Shown piece after piece: positions 6,897 through 13,459 of a stretch of DNA of 18,510 nt. A program made the translations under genes and the position numbers. The first letter of the stretch is position 1; the number at the start of each line of letters is the position of its first letter. Below the pieces are notes generated by a model, which saw nothing but the letters and a program-made list of their open reading frames with translations, did not search any database and was not told the origin of the DNA. Origin of the DNA: an uncultured Methanofollis sp. (GTDB taxonomy: Archaea > Halobacteriota > Methanomicrobia > Methanomicrobiales > Methanofollaceae); the NCBI RefSeq assembly GCF_937919355.1, contig NZ_CALFSA010000027.1:1-18510 (forward strand). The letters run 5' to 3'.

Positions 6897-8192
6897 TCAG
6901 GGTGTCCCGCCGGTCAGGTCTTCGAGGCGTTGTTCAAGGGCGTGCCTGTCGATGTCAACCGGTTCGATTGCCGCCGGGACGATCCGCGGCCCCCGCCGTG
7001 TCCCGGTCACCGTCACCTCCTGGCCGGGGAGGATGTCGATGGGGAGGAGATAGGCCTCGACGCCGTTGTCGATGGTCATGCCGAGGGCCGAGGGGACGGT
7101 CGTCCCCTGAAAGACGATCTCTTCCTCGTTCTCTTCCCCGGCGCCGAGGAGCACGCTCCCCCGGCCGACGGAGACCTCGGTCCCGCCGTCCCGTCCCTCC
7201 TTTGCCCGTGCGTGGTAGACCCTGACCACGTCGCCGGGTGCAAGGCCGAGGAGGGCCTGGTCGCCCCAGAGGACGAGGTGTACCGTTCCCGACTCGTCGG
7301 CAAGGTCGATGTTCTGCACATACGACCTCTCGCCGGTGCGGGTCTGGAAACTCCGCGGGGGGTGCACCGCCGCGACCTGCCCCGCCAGTGAGACGCACTC
7401 GCCTGCCGTCACCTCTGTGGCGGGGGTGACCCTGACCTCAACCTCGACCTCCCCGTCGGTCGGTGTGACGCTCCCGCGGTCGTCGAGGGAGAACTCAGGC
7501 CCCCCGACCTTCACGGCCCCCCGTGCACCGCTGATGCGCACGGTGTCGCCGGCCGCCGAGGTTGCAAGTATCGCCGGGTCCCAGCAGACGAGGCGCGCCG
7601 TCCCGGTCCGGTCGCCGATGACGGCCGTGGTCATCGTCCCGCCTGTCCCGTCGCGCCGCGTGAACTCTCGCGGCTCTCCGATCCCGAGGATACGCACCAC
7701 AAGGTCGCCGGTGCCGACCGGCGATGCGCAGGTGCGTTCCGTCTCCACCGGGCAGTCGATGAGCACCGTGGACTTCCGCAGGGCAAGGGCCGTGACGCTC
7801 CCGCCCCGCGGTGCGAGTCGCCCGATCACCTCAAGCACCTCGCCGGGTTCGATCTCGGCGACCGCCCCGGCCTTCTCGTCCCAGAGGGTCACCTCGATCC
7901 GGCCGGAGGCGTCGCCGAGGAGGAGAGTGGCGCGCACCCCGGTGTCCCCGTCGCGCCGTGTGAACTCCTCGGGTTCCGCGGCAGAGAGCACTTTCCCGAA
8001 GAAGGAGACGATCGAAGGGCCGGGGACGATGCCGGTGATCTGCAGGTGGTGACGGCCGCAGTCGGTGACGACAAGGAGTGCGGCGGCGTTCTCGTCGAGG
8101 AGACCGCCCGACGCCTGCATGCGTTCGTTCACCCGCTTCTCAAACTCCTCGCGGCTGATCAGGTCGTCGACGAGGGCGTAGTGAAAGTTCAC
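6897..8192 (-). CDS. Replication protein A-like single-stranded DNA-binding protein, multi-OB
   Basis: This 431-residue protein binds and protects single-stranded DNA in replication and repair. Three OB folds are recognisable as internal repeats: about 62-145 (EEFTRRDGDTG..IEVTLWD), 162-250 (REFTRRDGTGG..ARLVCWD) and 262-350 (RSFQTRTGERS..VHLVLWG). A divergent fourth is possible at 355-420. An N-terminal helical segment (residues 1-50) precedes them. There is no CxxC zinc finger, unlike many euryarchaeal RPA subunits. The start is a GTG with GGAG 4 nt upstream, 10 bp after the lysA stop. That spacing makes it the last gene of a lysine-biosynthesis operon, which is unexpected for a replication protein. 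Confidence 0.88.
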   Translation of the reverse strand: MNFHYALVDDLISREEFEKRVNERMQASGGLLDENAAALLVVTDCGRHHLQITGIVPGPSIVSFFGKVLSAAEPEEFTRRDGDTGVRATLLLGDASGRIEVTLWDEKAGAVAEIEPGEVLEVIGRLAPRGGSVTALALRKSTVLIDCPVETERTCASPVGTGDLVVRILGIGEPREFTRRDGTGGTMTTAVIGDRTGTARLVCWDPAILATSAAGDTVRISGARGAVKVGGPEFSLDDRGSVTPTDGEVEVEVRVTPATEVTAGECVSLAGQVAAVHPPRSFQTRTGERSYVQNIDLADESGTVHLVLWGDQALLGLAPGDVVRVYHARAKEGRDGGTEVSVGRGSVLLGAGEENEEEIVFQGTTVPSALGMTIDNGVEAYLLPIDILPGQEVTVTGTRRGPRIVPAAIEPVDIDRHALEQRLEDLTGGTP

Positions 8193-8202
8193 AGTTCTCC
8201 GG

Positions 8203-9495
8203 TCACTCCTTCCAGACCGGGGTCACCATGGCGGCTGTGACGTCGTCGATGGTCTCGGCCCGGCGCATCAGGGCGTGCTTCCTCCCGCTCACCGCAACCT
8301 CGGCACAGCGCGGCCTGCTGTTGTACTGCGATGACATCGCGTAGCCGTAGGCGCCCGCGTCGAGGACGGCGATGACGTCGCCGGCCTTCGGCGCCGGGAG
8401 GGCGCGGTCGTGCGCAATGATGTCGCCTGTCTCGCAGATCGGGCCTGCCACCGTGTAGGTGCCGTCGGCCGGGACGTCGGCGCGGTCTGCCACGAGCACC
8501 TCGTGGTAGGCGTCGTACATCGCCGGGCGGATGAGGAGGTTGAACCCTGCGTCCACGTTCACGAAGGTCTTGTGGGCCTTCTTCACCGAGTTCACGCGGG
8601 CGAGGAGGACCGATGAGTCGCCGACGAGCCAGCGGCCCGGTTCCACCCAGAGGGCCGGGTCGATCCCGCACTCCCTGATGCCCCGCAGGAAGACCGGCAT
8701 CACGGCGGCCGCATACTCGGCGGGCGTCGGTGCCGGGTCGGTGTCGTGGTGGTACGGGATGCCGAGGCCACCGCCGAGGTCGAGGAATTCCAGGCTGACA
8801 CCGAGGTCGGTGACCTCCTTTGCTACCCGCACCATCACCTCTGCGGCGCAGGCGAAGGGCTCGACCTCCAGGATCTGGGACCCGATGTGGCAGTGGATGC
8901 CGACAGGTTCGATATGCTCGCAGGCGAGTGCTTCCCCGTATGCGCCGACGATCTCCTGCGCCGGGATGCCGAACTTGCTCGTTGCAAGCCCGGTGGCGAT
9001 CTTCGGGTGGGTCGGCACCTCGAGGGCCGGGTTCACCCTGAAGGCGATCTCCGCCGTCTTCCCGGCCTCGCCGGCAATGGCGTCGAGCTGGTGGAGTTCG
9101 TCCAGGGAGTCGACCGAGACCCGCACCCCCATCTCGACGGCGAGGGCGAGGTCGGCGCGGCTCTTGGAACTCCCGTTGAAGAGGAGGCGTTCTGGCTTCA
9201 TGCCGGCACGGACGGCCAGTTCGAGTTCGCCGGGGGAGAAGACGTCCGCGCCCGCCCCTTCGGCGGCGAGGGCCCTGATCACCGCGAGGTTGCCGTTCGC
9301 CTTCGCCGCGAAGAGCACCTGCACGTCAGGGTAGTGGGCGGCGAGGGCGGCGTGGAAACGCCTGAAGTTGCCGGTGACCCGGTCAAGGTCGGTGACGTAC
9401 AGGGGCGTGCCGTACTCCTCTGCAAGGGAAGGGCAGTCGACGCCGCCGATGGCGAGACGGCCGTCTTTGATTGTCAGGTGCGGCGGGAGTTTCAT
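8203..9495 (-). CDS. lysA: Diaminopimelate decarboxylase
   Basis: The enzyme decarboxylates meso-diaminopimelate to L-lysine, the last step of the DAP route, using pyridoxal phosphate. The 430 residues form the fold-type III alanine-racemase barrel plus a C-terminal beta domain. The PLP lysine is K65 (FAAKAN). HCHIGS (201-206), DLGGGLGIPY (239-248), EPGR (285-288), CETGD (354-358) and GAYGYAMSSQYNSRP near the C-terminus are the substrate and cofactor motifs, with contributions from both subunits of the dimer. I start at the ATG in the ATGA overlap with the dapL stop codon. The frame stays open to 9780 only as antisense-like readthrough of dapL. It is translationally coupled to dapL. Confidence 0.96.
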   Translation of the reverse strand: MKLPPHLTIKDGRLAIGGVDCPSLAEEYGTPLYVTDLDRVTGNFRRFHAALAAHYPDVQVLFAAKANGNLAVIRALAAEGAGADVFSPGELELAVRAGMKPERLLFNGSSKSRADLALAVEMGVRVSVDSLDELHQLDAIAGEAGKTAEIAFRVNPALEVPTHPKIATGLATSKFGIPAQEIVGAYGEALACEHIEPVGIHCHIGSQILEVEPFACAAEVMVRVAKEVTDLGVSLEFLDLGGGLGIPYHHDTDPAPTPAEYAAAVMPVFLRGIRECGIDPALWVEPGRWLVGDSSVLLARVNSVKKAHKTFVNVDAGFNLLIRPAMYDAYHEVLVADRADVPADGTYTVAGPICETGDIIAHDRALPAPKAGDVIAVLDAGAYGYAMSSQYNSRPRCAEVAVSGRKHALMRRAETIDDVTAAMVTPVWKE

Positions 9496-10640
9496 GGCAT
9501 GATCCTCCTGATGCGGTCGAGGGCCTCTTCGATCCGTTCGACAGAGCGGGTGATGGCGAAACGCACGTACCCCGCCCCGCTCTCGCCGAAACCGACACCC
9601 GGCGTCACGACGATCCCGGCCCTGTCGAGGAACTGCGCCGCCGTCTTCATGCAGTCGTCGACAGGCATCCAGACATAGAAGGTAGCCTTCGGTGCACGGA
9701 CGTCGAAGCCGAGTTCCCGGAGGCCCCTGACAAGGACGTCGCGGCGTTCCTGGTACACGGTGCAGGCGTCGGCGACGCACTGCTGGGGACCGGTGAGTGC
9801 GGCGACCGCCGCCTCCTGCACGGCGTCGAAGACCCCGGAGTCCACGTTCGACTTCACCCGGCCGAGGCCGGAGAGGATCTCCGGGTTACCGACGGCCATG
9901 CCGATCCGCCACCCGGTCATGTTGTAGGTCTTGGAGAGAGAGTGCATCTCCACCCCGACCTCCTTCGCCCCGTCGGTCTCCAGGAAAGAGGGCGCCCTGT
10001 AACCGTCGAAGGTGATCTCCGAGTAGGCGTTGTCGTGGACGACGACCAGGTCGTTGTCGCGGGCGAAGTCCACGACCTCCTCGAAGAACGCTTTCGGTGC
10101 GACCGCCGCGGTCGGGTTGTTCGGGTAGTTGAAGAAGAAGAGTTTCGCCTTCTTCAGGACGTCCTTCGGGATGTCGTCGAGGACGGGCAGGAAGTTGTTC
10201 TCCGCGGTGAGGGGCATGAGGTGCGTCTTCCCCTCGGCAAAGAGCGTCGAGGTCTTGTAGACCGGATAACCGGGGTCGGGGACGAGGACATAGTCGCCCG
10301 GGTTGACGAAGGCCTCGGGGATATGGGCGATGCCGTCCTTCGACCCCATCAGGGCGAGGACTTCGCTGTCCGGGTCAAGGGAGACGGAAAAACGTTTTCC
10401 GTACCACTCCGCAACCGCCTGGCGGTAGGCGGCCATCCCCTCGTAAGCGGGGTAGTGGTGGTTCTTCGGTTCCCTCACCGCCCTGACCATCGCCTCGACG
10501 ATATGGGCAGGCGTCGGGAGGTCGGGGTCGCCGACACCGAGGTCGATGATGTCAACTCCCTCTTTCCTCTTCTGGGCCTTCATTGCGTCGATACGGGCGA
10601 ATAAGTATGGCGGTAGGTTTTCCAGTCTCTGCGAATACAT
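9492..10640 (-). CDS. dapL: LL-diaminopimelate aminotransferase (DapL-type class I aminotransferase)
   Basis: This PLP-dependent enzyme is predicted to convert tetrahydrodipicolinate directly to LL-diaminopimelate with glutamate as amino donor, bypassing the acylated intermediates. The 382 residues are class I/II fold. Motifs are GDPDLPTP (37-44), the phosphate/PLP region GSKDGIAHI, NYPNNPT (171-177), HDNAYS (202-207) and SLSKTYNMTGWRIG with PLP lysine K237. Coupling to lysA by an ATGA overlap supports the lysine pathway rather than a generic aminotransferase. The N-terminus (MYSQRLENLPPYLFARID) fits the family. There is no Shine-Dalgarno site, and a TATA element lies 27 nt upstream, so the mRNA is probably leaderless. 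dapA, dapB and dapF are not in the window. Confidence 0.88.
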   Translation of the reverse strand: MYSQRLENLPPYLFARIDAMKAQKRKEGVDIIDLGVGDPDLPTPAHIVEAMVRAVREPKNHHYPAYEGMAAYRQAVAEWYGKRFSVSLDPDSEVLALMGSKDGIAHIPEAFVNPGDYVLVPDPGYPVYKTSTLFAEGKTHLMPLTAENNFLPVLDDIPKDVLKKAKLFFFNYPNNPTAAVAPKAFFEEVVDFARDNDLVVVHDNAYSEITFDGYRAPSFLETDGAKEVGVEMHSLSKTYNMTGWRIGMAVGNPEILSGLGRVKSNVDSGVFDAVQEAAVAALTGPQQCVADACTVYQERRDVLVRGLRELGFDVRAPKATFYVWMPVDDCMKTAAQFLDRAGIVVTPGVGFGESGAGYVRFAITRSVERIEEALDRIRRIMP

Positions 10641-10662
10641 CGCTCTACTATTGCAGGGCTAG

Positions 10663-10671
10663 AATAATTAA
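10663..10671 (-). promoter_or_regulatory. TATA-like element for dapL-lysA-RPA
   Basis: On the minus strand TTAATTATT is centred about 27 nt upstream of the dapL ATG and is the only AT-rich block in the surrounding sequence. The spacing predicts a transcript starting at or next to the start codon. No lysine riboswitch-like leader is present, as expected if there is no leader. Confidence 0.6.
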
Positions 10672-10745
10672 CTTCGTGCCCCTCAGAAAAACCGGAAAAA
10701 ACTGCCGGAAAGATGCCCGCACCCTCTCACGGATGCGGAGGGCTC

Positions 10746-11123
10746 TCAGGTCGAGTGGGTCGCATCCCCGGAGGAAGAGATGTTGCAGACGAGGTCACGG
10801 GGGCATGGGGTGCCGTCGTCCTCGGCGATATTGCCCTGGGCGCGGACCTGCATGCAGATGTCGCACATACGTAAACTCATGTGCCCGACATTGTCGGCGA
10901 CAAGGTCTTCGGCCAGGTGCCTGATGGACGATATCGCTTCGTCGCCCAGTTCTATTGTGCAGCCGCGTTTCTTGGATGCATACTGGGAGACAGATGCCGG
11001 GGTGATGTCGAGCATTGTCGAGACCTTCCTCTGGGACAGTCCTTTTTCCATCAGTTCCTGCACGAGGCATGCACGGATGCACGGGAGGATAAGCCAGACG
11101 CCAGTCTCACAGGGGAGTTTCAT
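10746..11123 (-). CDS. HTH transcriptional regulator with C-terminal cysteine cluster
   Basis: This is a predicted archaeal DNA-binding regulator (COG2522-like). I start at the inner ATG, giving MKLPCETGVW, the family-type beginning with a GTGATC ribosome-binding match. An ATG five codons upstream (11138) is possible. Counting from 11138, the HTH lies at about 26-58 (ELMEKGLSQRKVSTMLDITPASVSQYASKKRG). The C-terminus carries C92-x2-C95 and C112-x5-C118, a four-cysteine arrangement that could hold zinc or an Fe-S cluster. C10, C20, C24 and C60 add further thiols. It is divergent from the fdhD operon, with a perfect palindrome between them, so it probably controls itself and perhaps that operon. 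The inducing signal is unknown. Confidence 0.82.
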   Translation of the reverse strand: MKLPCETGVWLILPCIRACLVQELMEKGLSQRKVSTMLDITPASVSQYASKKRGCTIELGDEAISSIRHLAEDLVADNVGHMSLRMCDICMQVRAQGNIAEDDGTPCPRDLVCNISSSGDATHST

Positions 11124-11155
11124 GAGATCACAATCCATAAATTGAGAGAGTTCGG

Positions 11156-11171
11156 ATTAACAACTGTTAAT
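11156..11171. promoter_or_regulatory. Palindromic operator, ATTAACA-AC-TGTTAAT
   Basis: This perfect 7-bp inverted repeat with a 2-bp spacer is typical of a site for a dimeric HTH protein. On the minus strand it lies between the TATA box and the expected start of the regulator transcript, where binding would repress. For fdhD it lies just upstream of the TATA box, where binding would rather affect recruitment. It is the likely operator of the adjacent regulator. Confidence 0.6.
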
Positions 11172-11173
11172 GG

Positions 11174-11187
11174 GTATATCATATAAG
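11174..11187. promoter_or_regulatory. Shared bidirectional TATA element
   Basis: GTATATCATATAAG is nearly symmetrical and is the only TATA-like block between the divergent regulator and fdhD genes. It would place transcription starts near 11154 (minus) and 11206 (plus). The fdhD leader then contains a small hairpin CCTGC/GCAGG with an ACAG loop at 11207-11220 before the ribosome binding site. Confidence 0.55.
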
Positions 11188-11244
11188 AGTTGGGAACATG
11201 CCAGTACCTGCACAGGCAGGGCGTGACCGGGAAGGGGATATTTG

Positions 11245-11985
11245 ATGGATCTCTGCACTCATACAGGTATTCAGGTAAAAGGGGGAGAGCCGCGGGAGAT
11301 CACCGACGAGGTCTGCGTCGAGCACCGCTACCTCCTCGTAATGAACGGCACCCCGGTCGCCAGGATGGTGGCGTCTGCCGACGCACTCAGGGAATATGGG
11401 GCGGGTTTTGCGATCACCGAGGGCCTTGCCCGGAAAGTCATCTCTGTCGAGGTTGTCGGTGACGAGGTCAGGGTCGAGGCGGTCCCTGCCCCGGCCTGCG
11501 AGCAGGTGGTCGAGTCGTCGGGCGGGCCGGCATCTCTCTGTGCAGTCCCGCGGGTCGCGTCAGACCTGCGGATCGGCATCGACGATGTCTACAGGATGAC
11601 CGCCGCCATCGAGTCTGACGAGTGGCGGAGAACGGGGGGCCTCCACTGCTCGGTGCTCTTCTGCGACGGGGAACTCCGTGCGAAGGCCTGCGATGTCGGC
11701 CGCCACAACACGGTGGACAAGGTGATCGGGCACGCCGTCCTCGCCGGTCTCGACCGGTCGCGGTGCGTCCTTGGCTGTACCGGTCGCCAGCCTGCCGGGA
11801 TGGTGGCGAAGGCGGCCCGTGCCGGGATACCGATTGTCATATCGCGTGCGGCATCCACCTCTCAGGGGATTACGACTGCACGAGAGGCCGGGCTCACTCT
11901 TGTCTGCTTCTCGCGGGGGGACAGGTTCACCGTCTACACCCACCCCGAGCGGATCGAGGGTATCAAAATGCCCCGGCAGGAATGA
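11245..11985 (+). CDS. fdhD: FdhD-family formate dehydrogenase accessory sulfurtransferase
   Basis: FdhD passes sulfur from a cysteine desulfurase to the Mo/W-bis-pterin cofactor of formate dehydrogenase, and the sulfido ligand is needed for activity. The 246 residues show the family core: MNGTPVARMVASADALREYGAGFAITEG, then DVGRHNTVDKVIGHAVL (150-166), AARAGIPIVISRAASTSQG and the C-terminal FSRGDRFTVYTHPERI. The usual CxxC loop (TSSCGxCG in bacterial homologues) reads ESSGGPASLC at 90-99, so both canonical cysteines are absent and only C99 lies near. Start at ATG 11245 follows GAAGGGGAT. It is the first gene of an operon with DUF1890, DUF1894 and a MoaD-like protein. The altered loop leaves sulfurtransferase activity uncertain. 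Confidence 0.88.
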   Translation: MDLCTHTGIQVKGGEPREITDEVCVEHRYLLVMNGTPVARMVASADALREYGAGFAITEGLARKVISVEVVGDEVRVEAVPAPACEQVVESSGGPASLCAVPRVASDLRIGIDDVYRMTAAIESDEWRRTGGLHCSVLFCDGELRAKACDVGRHNTVDKVIGHAVLAGLDRSRCVLGCTGRQPAGMVAKAARAGIPIVISRAASTSQGITTAREAGLTLVCFSRGDRFTVYTHPERIEGIKMPRQE

Positions 11986-11999
11986 TCAAGAGGACCAGA

Positions 12000-12479
12000 A
12001 TGACAGAAATGGACAGAGGATCTGAAAGACAGAAAGAGGGTCTGATCCTGCTCGGGTGCCCGGAGGCCGCGGCGCAGGTGAGCGTGGCCCTCCACATTGC
12101 GCACGGCCTCCGCAGGATGGGCCTTGTGCCGGTCGTCGCCGGAAACCCGTCGGCGCGGGCGCTCGTTGACATGGCCGATCCTGACCGGCATTATGTCGGC
12201 GAGATGGTCGACCTCGACGCCTGTATCGACTCGCTCGTCGAGCATGAACGAGACTATGCCGTCTCTTTTGTGCTCATACACCGTGAGAGCGGTGTCAGTT
12301 ATGCGGGGACGGTCGGCAGTGTCTCTGCCGGGCGCGTGGTTGCGGTCGTCTTCGGAAGAGAGGCGGAGGAACTTGCCGGGCTCATCGACTTCCCGTGCGA
12401 GCAGGTGGTGGCGAAGGCCGTCCACCATGTCCTCCCCCTCGCAAAAGATATTGACAGGGTGATGGGATGGGATGCGTAG
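12000..12479 (+). CDS. DUF1890 family protein
   Basis: This 159-residue protein matches the methanogen family DUF1890, which has no established function. The N-terminal half, LILLGCPEAAAQVSVALHIAHGLRRMGLVPVVAGNPSARALVDMADPD, looks like a Rossmann-type beta-alpha-beta unit with a conserved GCPE turn. A hydrophobic second half (VSFVLIHRESGVSYAGTV..VVAVVFGREAEEL) suggests further parallel strands. I chose the ATG at 12000 because AGAGG lies 6 nt upstream. An earlier ATG at 11982 overlaps the fdhD stop (ATGA) and would add six residues. The 3' end overlaps the DUF1894 start by 13 bp, so the two are translated together. Confidence 0.85.
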   Translation: MTEMDRGSERQKEGLILLGCPEAAAQVSVALHIAHGLRRMGLVPVVAGNPSARALVDMADPDRHYVGEMVDLDACIDSLVEHERDYAVSFVLIHRESGVSYAGTVGSVSAGRVVAVVFGREAEELAGLIDFPCEQVVAKAVHHVLPLAKDIDRVMGWDA

Positions 12480-12739
12480 AAGCGCTCAACTATGAGATCC
12501 TCCTCAGGAACTGTTCGTTCAAGGAGTACAGGGAATATATCAGGAAGAACTACCGGGAGCACTACGACGTGATGCCCGGTTACCGCATCTTTGACCTCGC
12601 CCTCATCGGCGTCCCCCCGATCCCGATCGGCGTGGACGGCGACTACGTGATCTTCCCGTACACGAAACCGTGCCACGGCACTTTTGTGCTGAGGGTTGAA
12701 GGGAAAGAGGAGATAGAGAAACTGAGGTCGAAAAAATGA
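12467..12739 (+). CDS. DUF1894 family protein
   Basis: This 90-residue protein belongs to DUF1894, an uncharacterised family found with DUF1890 in methanogens. Visible features are an N-terminal MGCVEALNYEILLRNCSFKEYREYI, a central YRIFDLALIGVPPIPIGVDGDYVIFPYTKPCHGTFVLRV that looks all-beta, and a charged tail. Three cysteines (C3, C16, C69) are spread through it. The gene overlaps DUF1890 by 13 bp and the MoaD-like gene by 4 bp (ATGA), so all three should be made in fixed ratio. It may bind its neighbours; no activity can be assigned. Confidence 0.85.
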   Translation: MGCVEALNYEILLRNCSFKEYREYIRKNYREHYDVMPGYRIFDLALIGVPPIPIGVDGDYVIFPYTKPCHGTFVLRVEGKEEIEKLRSKK

Positions 12740-13014
12740 AGGTCATTGTGAAAGCATTCGCGACGTTCAGGAAGATACTGGAGAACGAGAAGGAGGTCGA
12801 GTGTCCTGAAGGCACGACGATCGGGGGCCTCGTCGAGATGCTTATTGCAGAGAGACCCGCCCTCAGGGATGCGATCTACGCCGCACCCGGCGTCCTCCAG
12901 GACCATGTCACTGTCCTGAGGAACGGGAGGAACGTCTACTTTGAGAAGGGTCTGCAGACAGTCGTCGCGGACCGGGATGTCGTCTCGCTCTTCCCGCCTG
13001 TCGGCGGAGGATAA
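12736..13014 (+). CDS. MoaD/ThiS-family sulfur carrier protein
   Basis: This 92-residue ubiquitin-like protein ends in PPVGGG. The exposed C-terminal di-glycine is adenylated and thiocarboxylated in MoaD, ThiS and archaeal SAMP proteins. MKVIVKAFATFRKIL is a typical first strand and helix, and VTVLRNGRNVYFEKGLQTVVADRDVVSLFPPV is the closing beta-grasp. GAGGTCG lies 7 nt before the ATG, which overlaps the DUF1894 stop. Its place after fdhD suggests sulfur delivery for molybdopterin synthesis. SAMP-type protein modification or tRNA thiolation are alternatives. No MoaE or MoeB-like partner is in the window. Confidence 0.86.
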   Translation: MKVIVKAFATFRKILENEKEVECPEGTTIGGLVEMLIAERPALRDAIYAAPGVLQDHVTVLRNGRNVYFEKGLQTVVADRDVVSLFPPVGGG

Positions 13015-13047
13015 AAAGAAAAATAGAAGTCAGGTGGGTTGGGCAGA

Positions 13048-13347
13048 GGCAGAATAGGGTGTGGTCCACGCCCCCCCAGTATGGACCACATCCTCGTTCT
13101 GCCAGCAGGACCCGGAGTGATCGAAAAGAATCCATCCTGCTGATATCCTGCACGCCCTCGCAGGGCGGCACAGTGATGAACTCCGGCAACCAGCATGTGT
13201 GGCCATCTGCCAGTCTGCAGAGGGTGGCCCTCTGCATACCGTTCTTGGAAACCTTATGGCAGACCTAGCAAGCCTGTACTTCCTTTTGTACCTGTTCCTG
13301 CCCCGTCATTGACGAAGACACGTGTCCCCCCACGTACACGGTGTCTT
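13048..13347. other. Gene-free hairpin array, candidate structured RNA
   Basis: No coding frame in 13015-13644 looks like a gene. Strong inverted repeats follow one another. The first, 13048-13103, is GGCAGAA/TTCTGCC outside AGGG/TCCT outside TGTGGTCCA/TGGACCACA, about 20 paired bases around a C-rich 13-nt loop. Then come CAGCAGGA/TCCTGCTG (13103-13142), CGCCCT/AGGGCG with a CGC loop (13153-13167), TGCAGAGGG/CCCTCTGCA with a TGG loop (13216-13236), and an 11-bp stem with one bulged G around CCCCCCACGT (13315-13347). The first and last loops share CCCCCCA. Strand and transcription are unknown. Candidates are a non-coding RNA, a moaD 3' region, or remains of a mobile repeat. Confidence 0.5.
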
Positions 13348-13459
13348 ACCCGCTCAGGGGCACTCCGCTAATATCTCTCTGGGATGATAAATGTTTCGCA
13401 TGGCCCTCCCTGGCATCTGTACCGCCGGGAAACAAAGGGCTGAAAATATCTTTTTCAAT

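Noticed and set aside
9496..9780. N-terminal extension of lysA to 9780
   Set aside because: It is out-of-frame reading of dapL. The ATGA overlap and family N-terminus fix the start at 9495.
13169..13210. C/D box small RNA suggested by a GTGATGA at 13173-13179
   Set aside because: No CTGA box follows at a suitable distance and no terminal stem brackets it.
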